Shown in pieces: positions 1 through 11,425 of a stretch of DNA of 64,000 nt. The notes beneath the pieces were generated by a model. That model worked only from the letters and a program-made list of their open reading frames with translations, was not told the origin of the DNA and ran no database searches. The stretch lies in assembly GCA_037349105.1 (NCBI GenBank), contig JAYJMM010000017.1, positions 2,170,001 to 2,234,000 of the forward strand, written 5' to 3'. The DNA is from Limnomonas spitsbergensis (taxonomy: Eukaryota; Chlorophyta; Chlorophyceae; Chlamydomonadales). The position numbers and the translations under genes are program-made. The first letter of the stretch is position 1, and each line of letters starts with the position of its first letter.

Positions 1-1448
1 TGCCCACAAGGGGGTGCGCCCCACTTCCCCCCCATAAACATCATCTGCTCATGGTGGCATCAGCTGCCCACAAGGGGGTGCGCCCCACTTCCCCCCCCAT
101 AAACATCATCTGCTCATGGTGGCATCAGCTGCCCACAAGGGGGTGCGCCCCACTTCCCCCCCATAAACATCATCTGCTCATGGTGGCACCAGCTGCCCAC
201 AAGGGGGTGCGCCCCACTTCCCCCCCATAAACATCATCTGCTCATGGTGGCATCAGCTGCCCACAAGGGGGTGCGCCCCACTTCCCCCCCATAAACATCA
301 TCTGCTCATGGTGGCATCAGCTGCCCACAAGGGGGTGCGCCCCACTTCCCCCCCATAAACATCATCTGCTCATGGTGGCATCAGCTGCCCACAAGGGGGT
401 GCGCCCCACTTCCCCCCCCATAAATATCATCTGCTCATGGTGGCATCAGCTGCCCACAAGGGGGTGCGCCCCACTTCCCCCCCATAAACATCATCTGCTC
501 ATGGTGGCATCAGCTGCCCACAAGGGGGTGCGCCCCACTTCCCCCCCATAAACATCATCTGCTCATGGTGGCATCAGCTGCCCACAAGGGGGTGCGCCCC
601 ACTTCCCCCCCATAAACATCATCTGCTCATGGTGGCATCAGCTGCCCACAAGGGGGTGCGCCCCACTTCCCCCCCCATAAACATCATCTGCTCATGGTGG
701 CACCAGCTGCCCACAAGGGGGTGCGCCCCACTTCCCCCCCATAAACATCATCTGCTCATGGTGGCATCAGCTGCCCACAAGGGGGTGCGCCCCACTTCCC
801 CCCCATAAACATCATCTGCTCATGGTGGCATCAGCTGCCCACAAGGGGGTGCGCCCCACTTCCCCCCCATAAACATCATCTGCTCATGGTGGCATCAGCT
901 GCCCACAAGGGGGTGCGCCCCACTTCCCCCCCATAAACATCATCTGCTCATGGTGGCACCAGCTGCCCACAAGGGGGTGCGCCCCACTTCCCCCCCATAA
1001 ACATCATCTGCTCATGGTGGCATCAGCTGCCCACAAGGGGGTGCGCCCCACTTCCCCCCCCATAAACATCATCTGCTCATGGTGGCACCAGCTGCCCACA
1101 AGGGGGTGCGCCCCACTTCCCCCCCCATAAACATCATCTGCTCATGGTGGCATCAGCTGCCCACAAGGGGGTGCGCCCCACTTCCCCCCCATAAACATCA
1201 TCTGCTCATGGTGGCATCAGCTGCCCACAAGGGGGTGCGCCCCACTTCCCCCCCATAAACATCATCTGCTCATGGTGGCATCAGCTGCCCACAAGGGGGT
1301 GCGCCCCACTTCCCCTCCATAAACATCATCTGCTCATGGTGGCATCAGCTGCCCACAAGGGGGTGCGCCCCACTTCCCCCCCATAAACATCATCTGCTCA
1401 TGGTGGCATCAGCTGCCCACAAGGGGGTGCGCCCCACTTCCCCCCCAT
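1..1448. repeat. 64-bp minisatellite, about 22 units, truncated by window start
   Basis: About 22 head-to-tail copies of a 64-bp (sometimes 65-bp, one extra C) unit, almost identical. Rare variants are catcag/caccag and one aaatat for aaacat. The last unit degenerates at 1449-1475, where 'acatcctctgcttat' replaces 'acatcatctgctcat', so the array seems to grow out of the adjacent unique sequence. It lies downstream of the placed aminotransferase exons (minus strand) and is probably inside another intron of that gene. No coding role is suggested. Confidence 0.95.
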
Positions 1449-2082
1449 GAGGGACATCCTCTGCTTATCCTGCAGGACTACCTCTGCCTGCTCCGGGTGC
1501 GGCGTCCAATCCACCAGGTGAGAACTTGCCAATACTGGGTGGCTTCAATGAGAATCCATCCTGGAATGTACATCCAACCACCAACAACTGACAAGGATCC
1601 ACCTGGTGGTGCTGCTGTTTCAGCATCAACGCAACCAACCAAGTAGACAACCACCCAACCCCACCCAAATAGAATCTCTCAGGAGAGCCAGGCTGGGCAG
1701 ACCCAAGGCACTGCAAAAAATAGAAGAACTGTAGAGGAAAAGGAGGGAGTTGAAAACGTGGTGAAACAAATAAAAACACATACACAAAGGAAAGAGTCAG
1801 AGCCCGAGACTGAGTCCATCCATCCCCCCCACACTGGATCAGGGCTCCAGGTGGCCCTGTGTACATCCATCCACCCGCTGGTGTACAACCATCCTCCTCC
1901 AGTATACCTATCCACCCACTACCCGAACCTCTAGTAGCCACCCACTACCGGTAGTGAACAACTCTTCCCCACGTACTGATCAGGGAAGTTTTGTTGTTTC
2001 AGCATTAATGCAACCACCCAAGTAGACCTTTCGCACAAGAGCCAGGCTGGGCAGACCCAAGGCACAACTCTTCCCCACGCAC

Positions 2083-3667
2083 TGATCAGGGAGTCCAGGT
2101 GGCCGTGGTATGCCCCTGCAACCACAGCAACGTGCGTAGCGCCTGGGCGCGCTTTCAGGCACACACGCAGCGCCAGGTCGTTGGCTTCAGAGCCTGAGTT
2201 GCACATATATAGCGTCTGAGGCAAGAGGGCACGATGGGGACGGGAAGGGCTGAGGCAAGAGGGCACGATGGGGACGGGGAAGGGCTGAGGCAAGAGGGCA
2301 CGATGGGGACGGGGAAGGGCTGAGGCAAGAGGGCACGATGGGGACGGGGAAGGGCTGAGGCAAGAGGGCACGATGGGGACGGGGAAGGGCTGAGGCAAGA
2401 GGGCACGATGGGGACGGGAAGGGCTGAGGCAAGAGGGCACGATGGGGACGGGAAGGGCTGAGGCAAGAGGGCACGATGGGGACGGGGAAGGGCTGAGGCA
2501 AGAGGGTACGATGGGGACGGGGAAGGGCTGAGGCAAGAGGGCACATTGGGGACGGGGAAGGGCTGAGGCAAGAGGGCACAATGGGGACGGGAAAGGGCTG
2601 AGGCAAGAGGGCAGGATGGGGACGGGGAAGGGCTGAGGGGCATGGAAGGGCGCTGCAATCCCATGGGAGATGGAGGAATGGGCAGAGACGCACAGGCAGC
2701 TGCATGGCCAGATGTGTGGGCCAGCTTCAAGGACAAGGTATAAGGTCAATTGCGGTCTTTTGGATGATTTAGGGGGGGCGCTAGAAAATGAGTGACAAGG
2801 GACGAAGCAGCCCTGCAGACAACAGAGGTGCTAGCAAGTTTAGAACGGTGCATACCCGCTGGACCCTGCTGAACTCTCGGCCTCGTGGGGCTGGTGGGGA
2901 ATGACTAGGCTCAATTACAGCTACTATGCACAGCTTGGGCCATGGTGCAACCATGCCATCCTCCTATGTGCTAGCAAGTGAAAGAGACGAGATACCCCTG
3001 TCCCATGCCGCCCTGACGGACGATTAACCAGGGGTGACAGCAAGTCCATGTGAAGAGGTGCATTGCCGCTTTATGGGAGTGTCCTGCAGAGGGACACGGC
3101 TGCGCAGCTCTGGACCCCCACGGAACCCACTCCCACTGATGCCCTCTTTCTCTAGAGAGCTCCCCGGACTGCCCTTCCCCTCCAAACTGACTTGCTCTGC
3201 ACTGAACTGCCCCCCCCTCATGAAACGCCATCTGCCCATCTCATATTGACCACCCCCCGCTGAACTTTACACCCCCCACTCAACTCCCCCCACTAAACCC
3301 CTTCCCCCCACACTCAACTCCCCCCACTGAACCCCTTCCCCCCACACTCAACTCCCCCCACTAAACCCCTTCCCCCCACACTCAACTCCCCCCACTGAAC
3401 CCTCTCCCCCACACTCAGCTCCCCCCACTGAACCCCTCCCCCCCACACTCGGCCCCCACATACACACTTAACTCCCCCCACTGAACCCCCCCTCCTCACA
3501 CTCAGCTCCCCCCACTGAACCCCTCCCCCCCACACTCAGCTCCCCCCCACACTCAACTCCCCCCACTGAACCCCCACCCACACTTAACTCCCCCCTCTGA
3601 ACCCCTTCCCCCCACACTCAAGACCCCCCACTGACCCCCCTTCCCCACACTCAGCTCCCCCCACTGA

Positions 3668-3698
<31 letters not shown>

Positions 3699-6600
3699 AA
3701 CTCCCCCCACTGAACCCCTTCCCCCCACACTCAAGTCCCCCCACTGAACCCCCCTCCCCACATTCAGCTCCCCCCACTGACCCCCCCCCCTCACACACAC
3801 ACTCAACTCCCCCCACTGAACCCCTTCCCCTCACACTCAACTCCCCCCACTGAACCCCTCCCCCCCACACTCAAGTCCCCCCACTGACCCCTCCCCCCAC
3901 ACTCAGCTCCCCCCACTGACCCCTCCCCCCCACACTCAGCTCCCCCCACTGACCCCTCCCCCCCACACTCAAGTCCCCCCACTGAACCCCTCCCCCCACA
4001 CTCAGCTCCCCCCACTGACCCTTCCCCCCCACACTCAGCTTCCCCCACTGACCCCTCCTACCCACACTCAGCTCCCCCCACTGACCCCCCCCCCCCAGCA
4101 CACAACCCACGCCCACTCCCACCTGCAGACTGGGTGGCAAGGTATTGATCAGCTCGGTTGTGAAAGTGGTGAGCGTGGGGTGGAGGTACCTGGAGTTTGT
4201 GTTGAGGGTGGCCAGCTGCTGGCACACGGCATGAGTCACCTGAATGTCAGGAGGGACATCAGCAACAGTCGGCCCTCCACCAAGAATTAAATTTTGGTCC
4301 CAAAGTGGTGAAGGCGGCCCGCCCAGTACAATCGGCGTAGCTTACTGTATTGGGGTGGATCCTGCCTTGCAGCTAAGCGCACCTACTGTCAGGGACCCGG
4401 TTCACATGAGTACACGCCTATATTGCAGGTACGTCCCGATATACAGCTAGGGGCACCGGGTGAAAGAAGCTGGGTAAGCTGGGTAAGCTGCCGGCTGTAA
4501 GTTTGGCCCAGTGGCATCTGCCTAGCTGCCAGCCAAATGCAATATGGGCGCATTGTGACATCCTGCAGCAGGCAGCACCTCATCCCCATCAGGCGGGCTT
4601 TGAGCTACCAGGCGATGAATGGGTCAAGAAGGAAAGCTGCATACTGCCTAGCTGGAGCTGATGAGGCGGGCGAGGGGAAATGCGGACAGCTGGACACCAG
4701 CGCACCTTGGGATGGCAGTGCCCCACACATGCCACATTGTTGGGCATAAGCGCACCTTGGGATGGCAGTGCCCCACACATGCCACATTGTTGGGCATAAG
4801 CGCACCTTGGGATGGCAATGTCCCACACATGCCACATTGTTGGGCATAAGCGCACCTTGGGATGGCAGTGCCCCACACATGCCACATTGTTGGACATAAG
4901 CGCACCTTGGGATGGCAGTGTCCCACACATGCCACATTGTTGGACATAAGCGCACCTTGGGATGGCAGTGTCCCACACATGCCACATTGTTGGACATAAG
5001 CGCACCTTGGGATGGCAGTGTCCCACACATGCCACATTGTTGGGCATAAGCGCACCTTGGGATGGCAGTGCCCCACACATGCCACATTGTTGGGCATAAG
5101 CGCACCTTGGGATGGCAGTGCCCCACACATGCCACATTGTTGGGCATAAGCGCACCTTGGGATGGCAGTGTCCCACACATGCCACATTGTTGGGCATAAG
5201 CGCACCTTGGGATGGCAGTGTCCCACACATGCCACATTGTTGGACATAAGCGCACCTTGGGATGGCAGTGCCCCACACATGCCACATTGTTGGACATAAG
5301 CGCACCTTGGGATGGCAGTGTCCCACACATGCCACATTGTTGGGCATAAGCGCACCTTGGGATGGCAGTGTCCCACACATGCCACATTGTTGGACATAAG
5401 CGCACCTTGGGATGGCAGTGCCCCACACATGCCACATTGTTGGACATAAGCGCACCTTGGGATGGCAGTGCCCCACACATGCCACATTGTTGGACATAAG
5501 CGCACCTTGGGATGGCAGTGTCCCACACATGCCACATTGTTGGGCATAAGCGCACCTTGGGATGGCAGTGTCCCACACATGCCACATTGTTGGACATAAG
5601 CGCACCTTGGGATGGCAGTGCCCCACACATGCCACATTGTTGGACATAAGCGCACCTTGGGATGGCAGTGTCACACACATGCCACATTGTTGGGCATAAG
5701 CGCACTTTGGGATGGCAGTGCCCAACACATGCCACATTGTTGGACATAAGCGCACCTTGGGATGGCAGTGTCCCACACATGCCACATTGTTGGACATAAG
5801 CGCACCTTGGGATGGCAGTGCCCCACACATGCCACATTGTTGGACATAAGCGCACCTTGGGATGGCAGTGTCCCACACATGCCACATTGTTGGGCATAAG
5901 CGCACCTTGGGATGGCAGTGTCCCACACATGCCACATTGTTGGACATAAGCGCACCTTGGGATGGCAGTGCCCCACACATGCCACATTGTTGGACATAAG
6001 CGCACCTTGGGATGGCAGTGTCCCACACATGCCACATTGTTGGACATAAGCGCACCTTGGGATGGCAGTGCCCCACACATGCCACATTGTTGGACATAAG
6101 CGCACCTTGGGATGGCAGTGCCCCACACATGCCACATTGTTGGACATAAGCGCACCTTGGGATGGCAGTGTCACACACATGCCACATTGTTGGGCATAAG
6201 CGCACTTTGGGATGGCAGTGCCCCACACATGCCACATTGTTGGACATAAGCGCACCTTGGGATGGCAGTGTCCCACACATGCCACATTGTTGGACATAAG
6301 CGCACCTTGGGATGGCAGTGCCCCACACATGCCACATTGTTGGACATAAGCGCACCTTGGGATGGCAGTGTCCCACACATGCCACATTGTTGGGCATAAG
6401 CGCACCTTGGGATGGCAGTGTCCCACACATGCCACATTGTTGGACATAAGCGCACCTTGGGATGGCAGTGCCCCACACATGCCACATTGTTGGACATAAG
6501 CGCACCTTGGGATGGCAGTGCCCCACACATGCCACATTGTTGGACATAAGCGCACCTTGGGATGGCAGTGCCCCACACATGCCACATTGTTGGACATAAG

Positions 6601-7633
6601 CGCACCTTGGGATGGCAGTGCCCCACACATGCCACATTGTTGGGCATAAGCGCACCTTGGGATGGCAGTGCCCCACACATGCCACATTGTTGGACATAAG
6701 CGCACCTTGGGATGGCAGTGCCCCACACATGCCACATTGTTGGGCATAAGCGCACCTTGGGATGGCAGTGCCCCACACATGCCACATTGTTGGACATAAG
6801 CGCACCTTGGGATGGCAGTGTCCCACACATGCCACATTGTTGGACATAAGCGCACCTTGGGATGGCAGTGTCCCACACATGCCACATTGTTGGACATAAG
6901 CGCACCTTGGGATGGCAGTGTCCCACACATGCCACATTGTTGGACATAAGCGCACCTTGGGATGGCAGTGTCCCACACATGCCACATTGTTGGGCATAAG
7001 CGCACCTTGGGATGGCAGTGTCCCACACATGCCACATTGTTGGGCATAAGCGCACCTTGGGATGGCAGTGTCCCACACATGCCACATTGTTGGACATAAG
7101 CGCACCTTGGGATGGCAGTGTCCCACACATGCCACATTGTTGGGCATAAGCGCACCTTGGGATGGCAGTGCCCCACACATGCCACATTGTTGGGCATAAG
7201 CGCACCTTGGGATGGCAGTGTCCCACACATGCCACATTGTTGGACATAAGCGCACCTTGGGATGGCAGTGTCCCACACATGCCACATTGTTGGGCATAAG
7301 CGCACCTTGGGATGGCAGTGCCCCACACATGCCACATTGTTGTCATAAGCGCACCTTGGGATGGCAGTGTCCCACACATGCCACATTGTTGGACATAAGC
7401 GCACCTTGGGATGGCAGTGTCCCACACATGCCACATCGTTGGACATAAGCGCACCTTGGGATGGCAGTGTCCCACACATGCCACATTGTTGGGCATAAGC
7501 GCACCTTGGGATGGCAGTGTCCTACACATGCCACATTGTTGATACAGTCCAGGTACTCATTCCCATCTTGGTCGTACAGGTAGCTCCCCCACCCACGCAT
7601 CATCTGCAAGGGCTGATCATACGATAGGGCAAC
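2083..7633 (-). CDS. Class III PLP-dependent aminotransferase (AGXT2-like/phospho-lyase type), partial, 3 exons placed
   Basis: Minus-strand exons 7633-7505 (43 codons), 4239-4123 (39 codons) and 2215-2083 (44 codons plus 1 nt) join in phase 0, each with AG and GT borders. In order they give SYDQPLQ, LYDQDGNEYLDC, NNVACVGHCHPK, LNTNSRYLH, NSGSEANDLALR and GAYHGHLDSLI. These are hallmark blocks of the N-terminal half of class III (fold type I) aminotransferases; NSGSEAN binds the PLP phosphate. The 'LNTNSRYLH' form is typical of the alanine-glyoxylate aminotransferase 2-like/ethanolamine-phosphate phospho-lyase branch. The catalytic lysine lies in the missing C-terminal part, beyond position 1. 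The exon before 7633 (start codon) was not found. The next exon is uncertain: 1560-1475 reads PSIGKFSPGG on the minus strand, resembling the family's SPYKF-GPGG, but its phase does not fit the 2083 donor. Both internal introns are almost wholly tandem repeat. Confidence 0.85.
2219..2640. repeat. 34/35-bp array made of copies of an adjacent 3' splice acceptor
   Basis: About 12 units on the intron side of the aminotransferase exon starting at 2215 (minus strand). Read on the minus strand, every unit ends with the same pyrimidine tract and acceptor as the genuine one (GTGCCCTCTTGCCTCAG). Units differ mainly by 3 or 4 Gs and by single substitutions. The homology stops at the AG: the true exon follows only in the first unit. 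Confidence 0.9.
2893..2985 (-). repeat. Interspersed repeat R1, copy 1
   Basis: The reverse complement of this stretch matches 21071-21156 and, less well, the reverse complement of 24553-24655. The shared core is 'taggaggatggcatgg', then 'tgcaccatgg', then 'agctgtgca', 'gtagctg' and 'tagtcattccc'. It sits in an aminotransferase intron. No ORF or terminal structure was recognised, so it may be a short non-autonomous element. Confidence 0.7.
3240..4100. repeat. Pyrimidine-rich ~33-bp minisatellite
   Basis: About 25 variable copies of a unit of the type 'cactcaactccccccactgaaccccttcccccca', with several CA-rich expansions. It fills the intron between the exons at 4123 and 2215. The plus strand is nearly all C/T/A, so the transcript (minus strand) is G-rich and could form G-quadruplex structures. 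It is not obviously copied from an exon edge. Confidence 0.9.
4700..7504. repeat. 50-bp array: 56 extra copies of an exon end plus splice donor
   Basis: The motif 'cgcaccttggg' (two copies read 'cgcactttggg') recurs every 50 bp from 4701 to 7500, 57 times counting the genuine exon end. One interval is 49 bp, near 7341. On the minus strand each unit is 36 bp of the exon end (NNVACVGHCHPK) followed by the donor GTGCGCTTATGCC. Because 50 is not a multiple of 3, long ORFs run through the array in all frames; they are artefacts. Units differ at two main sites (gggcat/ggacat and gtgtccc/gtgcccc). The intron (4240-7504) is almost entirely this array. Confidence 0.97.
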
Positions 7634-9063
7634 CTGCAGGGGTGCAGGGGTGCAGCAGGGGTGCAGGCCGTCCAACTACATTCTGCGGCATGTAAAGAGC
7701 CACGGAGCCCATAACACGGGTGCTATCACTGCCATCATATTCGGGAGCTGCTCATACAAGGGGGCAACCAGCTTGCCGTCCGCTGCAGGAGCTCAGGTTC
7801 ATACACACCCAGCCACAGTGCCACACTAGGCCTAAGGAGCTTCCCTGTGCGCAAAGCTCATCACTGTTTACTGCAGAGATTGAGTGATTTAGTGCAGATT
7901 TAGTACCTTTGAGCTTTATTCGGGCCTGCGACCAGGGGGGCCTGGTGTAGCAAGCCTTGCTGCCTGGGTCACCAGCCGTAGAAAGTTTTTTAGTTCTTAT
8001 AGGCGCAGTGGTGGCTGACCAGCAGCCTGCAGAAAGTGTCTGATGCACACTTTGCAGTTCAGAAGTCCAGGCTCTTATACGCCAAGGCACACTTGGCCTA
8101 GGGTACTGGCGTACTGCCCTAGGGGCTGAAGGCTGAAGCGGCACTGGTACCCAACACCAGAAAATCGCTACTAGCACTAGCACTGCCGGGGTGGCTCAGT
8201 CTGCACACTGAGCTGGTATTGAGCTGGTATGCTGAATATTGACATGGGGAGGCCAAGTGGCCCATGCATGCTCTATTTCAGTGGCCACTGCTACCGGTGC
8301 ATGGGGGGGGGGGCGGGCAGGAGGGTTTCGAGGCCGTGGGCAGCGCAGCAGGCTAGGGTTATCTTTCTGACAGCGCATCGCACATTAGGGCCGAAGCTCT
8401 CTCTCCGTGCGTCTATGATGTCCCGTGAGCTGCAGGGGTCGGTCTGGACCTGCGATTACAAGGAACGGGCGAGGGGCGAGCTGGTGAGGAATTTAGAGTG
8501 ACCGAACCTTGAACGACCCACACACACCGGTAATCAACTACTCTGGGAGGAGGCTAGTAATCGACCACCCTTTGTTACCTTTGACATTGACAGGGCTAGA
8601 AAGTGGTGGCAATTGGCAAACACGTATGAAACGCTGACTACCGCCCGGTATCTTGATTGGCAGCGGACTCTCGCTCCAGGTGGACAGTTTAGGCTACAGC
8701 ATATAACGAATTGCCATTAGCTGCGGCTAATGGAGATAACCAATTATTTGATAAGCAAGCCCGCACGTAAGATGCGCATCCGAACTCCTGAAAAGCAAAA
8801 TATTCGCATCCAAATTAACGGCACTGACGCGCAGTTGGCCGTTCTGGAAATCCTGGAGGATATGAAAGGCTTCAGGCTTGTGATATGTTTGTAGGAATGG
8901 ACATACGCCAGGTGCGGTGCAGAGCGTGTTGGCATGGCACGGGCGTCAGCGCCCGGCGCATGGTCCAGGCCGGTGTCGCGGCATGCTTGAGGTAGCTGTT
9001 GAACTACGACCAAATGAAGAAGTGTGGGACATAATCTTAGTCAGATTCCCAAAGGCATAACCG
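7634..9063. other. No recognised gene; expected to hold 5' aminotransferase exons
   Basis: The aminotransferase should have one or more upstream exons here on the minus strand, since the exon starting at 7633 opens with a phase-0 acceptor inside the protein. Open frames at 8183-7752, 8378-8196 and 9013-8744 (minus) have no family motif that I recognise and no convincing splice pattern. The stretch 8290-8320 is G-rich. Nothing else stands out. Confidence 0.5.
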
Positions 9064-11425
9064 CTGCTAATAAAAAAACCGTGGGGATCTTTGCCACCTC
9101 ACCCGGGCTTCTTTTGGTGTATTTTCTTTTCTTGAACCCTTCGCTCTTTTCAGGGTTGTTTTCTTTCGGGTGCGAACAACCATCAGCGTGTCAGTGCGAT
9201 AACGCACGGTCTGCAACAACTTTTTCTGCCACCGGCAGGTATCGAACTCGCGACCTCCGCTTGATCAGTATTGTCGGTGCTAGGCTGTAAGCGACTGACA
9301 CCAGTACGGCATTAGTCACGGTAGATTACTTTGGGTGGCGGGCGGGCGAGAGGTGTCATCGCCGCGCGGCCCAAAAGCTTTTCGAATTCATGTCGCCTAC
9401 ACCCGACGTTGGGTGCAATAGAATCGCATTGCTAATGCGCTTCTTTTGATCGAGGCCGCGCTTGCGGCAGAACACTGCGTCGCAACCCACCCCTGGCCTG
9501 TGCCTGCGGAGCGTCGTGAGCCGTCCAGGCAGGAATAGAAGTTTCTCTTGCGCGTGTTTTTTTTTCGAATTCATGTCGCCTACACCCGACGTTGGGTGCA
9601 ATAGAATCGCATTGCTAATGCGCTGCTTTTGATCGAGGCCGCGCTTGCGGTAGAACACTTCGTGGCAACCCACCCCTGGCCTGTGCCTGCGGAGAGTCGT
9701 GAGCCGTCGCTTCGGCATAGAAGTTTCTCTTGCGCGTTTTTTTTTTTTAGGGATCTCCTTCATGGGAGACTGTAAAAAAGTGTGCCAAGAAAAAAAAAGT
9801 GACTAAAAAAAAAAAAAAAAAAAAAAAAAACGCGCAGCAGAACCTACTATGCCGGCCTGGACAGCTCACGACGCTCAGCAGGCACCGGGCAGGCGATCAA
9901 AAGATGCGCATTGACATTGTGATTCTAATGCACTCAACGTCGAGTGTAGGCGATATGTATTCGAAAAGTTATTGCAGTCGCTGCGAATTGGGGGCCGATG
10001 ACATCTCTCGCCGGCCAACAACCCATGTTACATACCGAAACGAGTGGCGACGCTCGGCATGCAAGGCCTGGGTTGCAACGCAGTGTTATGCCGCAAGTGC
10101 GGCCTCGATCAAAAGCAGCGGATTAGCAATGTGGTTATATTGTGCTCAACGTCGGGTGAAGGCGATGTGTATTCGTGAAGCTTTTTGGCCGCGCGGCGAT
10201 GACACCTCTCGCCCGCCACCCACCCAATCGACCGTGACTAATGCCGTACTGGTGTCAGTCGCTTACAGCCTAGCACCGACGATGCTCAACGCACGGTATG
10301 CAACAACTTTTTCTGCCACCAGCAGGTATCAAACTCGCGACCTCCGCTTGATCAGCATCGTCAGTGCTAGGCTGTAAGCGACTGACACCAGTACGGCATT
10401 AGTCACGGTCGATTGGGTGGGTGGCGGGCGAGAGGTGTCATCGCCGCGCGGCCAAAAAGCTTCACGAATACACATCGCCTACACCCGACGTTGAGTAAAA
10501 TATAACCACATTGCTAATGCGCTGCTTTCAATCGAGGCCGCACTTGCGGCATAACACTGCGTTGCCACCCAGGCCGTGCATGCCGAGCGTCGCCACTCGT
10601 TTCGGTATGTAGCATGGGTGGTTGGCCGGCGAGAGATGTCATCGGCCCCCAATTCGCAGCGACTGCAATAACTTTTCGAATACATATCGCCTACACTCGA
10701 CGTTGAGTGCATTAGAATCACAATGTCAATGCGCATCTTTTGATCGCCTGCCCGGTGCCTGCTGAGCGTCGTGAGCATTCCAGGCCGGCATAGTAGGTTC
10801 TGCTGCGCGTTTTTTTTTTTTTTTTTTAGTCACTTTTTATTTCTAGGCACACTATTTTTACAGTCTCCCATGAAGGAGATCCCTAAAAAAAAATCGTGGG
10901 GATCTTTGGCACCTTCCCCGGGTTTCTTTCGGTGTCTTTTTTTCTCTTGAACCCTTCGCTCTTTTTCTGGGTTGTTTTCTTGAACCCTTCGCTCTTTTTC
11001 TGGGTTGTTTCCACCGGCAGGTATCGAACTCGCGACCTCCGCTTGACAGTATCGTCGATGCTAGGCTGTAAGCGACTGGCACCAGTACGGCATTAGTCAC
11101 AGACGATTACGTCGGGTGGGTGGCGGGCGAGAGGTGTCATCGCCGCGCGGCCCAAAAGCTTTTCGAATTCATGTCGCCTACACCCGACGTTGGGTGCAAT
11201 AGAATCGCATTGCTAATGCGCTGCTTTTGATCGAGGCCGCGCTTGCGGTAGAACACTTCGTGGCAACCCACCCCTGGCCTGTGCCTGCGGAGCGTCGTGA
11301 GCCGTCGCTTCGGCATAATAGGTTTGGTGTGCGTGTTTTTTTTTTTTTTTTTTTTTTTTCGTCACTTTTTTTTTCTAGGCACACTTTTTTTACAGTCTCC
11401 CATGAAGGAGATCCCTAAAAAAAAT
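9064..11425. mobile_element. Cluster of a foldback-type repeat family (direct and inverted copies)
   Basis: Three related pieces lie side by side. A direct copy at about 9064-9780 and another at 10893-11425 share 'gtggggatcttt', a T-rich stretch with 'cttgaacccttcgctctttt', 'ggcaggtatcgaactcgcg', 'aagcttttcgaattcatg', a homopolymer T run and the end motif 'acagtctcccatgaaggag'. Between them lies the palindrome of 9738-10893. Within the first copy, the block starting 'ttcgaattcatgtcgcc' occurs twice (from 9373 and 9565). The minus strand carries 'gagttcgatacc', similar to a pol III B box, so a tRNA-derived segment is possible. No transposase was seen. Confidence 0.8.
9738..10893. repeat. Near-perfect ~1.15-kb palindrome, arms ~540 bp, loop ~73 nt
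   Basis: The left arm (about 9738-10283) is the reverse complement of the right arm (about 10357-10893) with scattered mismatches, from the ends (agggatctccttcatggga / tcccatgaaggagatccct) to the inner edge (cctagcaccgacgatgct / agcatcgtcagtgctagg). The loop is 10284-10356. Frames on opposite strands of the two arms give almost the same peptide (shared pieces SRHRAGDQKMRID and SKSYCSRCELGADD), which confirms the symmetry independently. Poly-A/T runs lie near both outer ends. Confidence 0.93.

Noticed and set aside
1..1448. Arrays looking like CRISPR loci (here and at 4700, 37230, 56969)
   Set aside because: Units are contiguous, with no unique spacers, and the window is eukaryotic with introns. 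They are minisatellites.
1475..1516. A neat plus-strand exon: AG border, 14 codons (DYLCLLRVRRPIHQ), GTGAGA donor
   Set aside because: No partner exon or family is visible, and the minus strand of the same stretch resembles the next aminotransferase exon (KFSPGG). Undecided, so not listed as a gene.
4589..7529. Open frames of up to 913 codons through the 50-bp array
   Set aside because: The period is not a multiple of three and the unit lacks stops, so all minus-strand frames stay open. The true exon ends at 7505.
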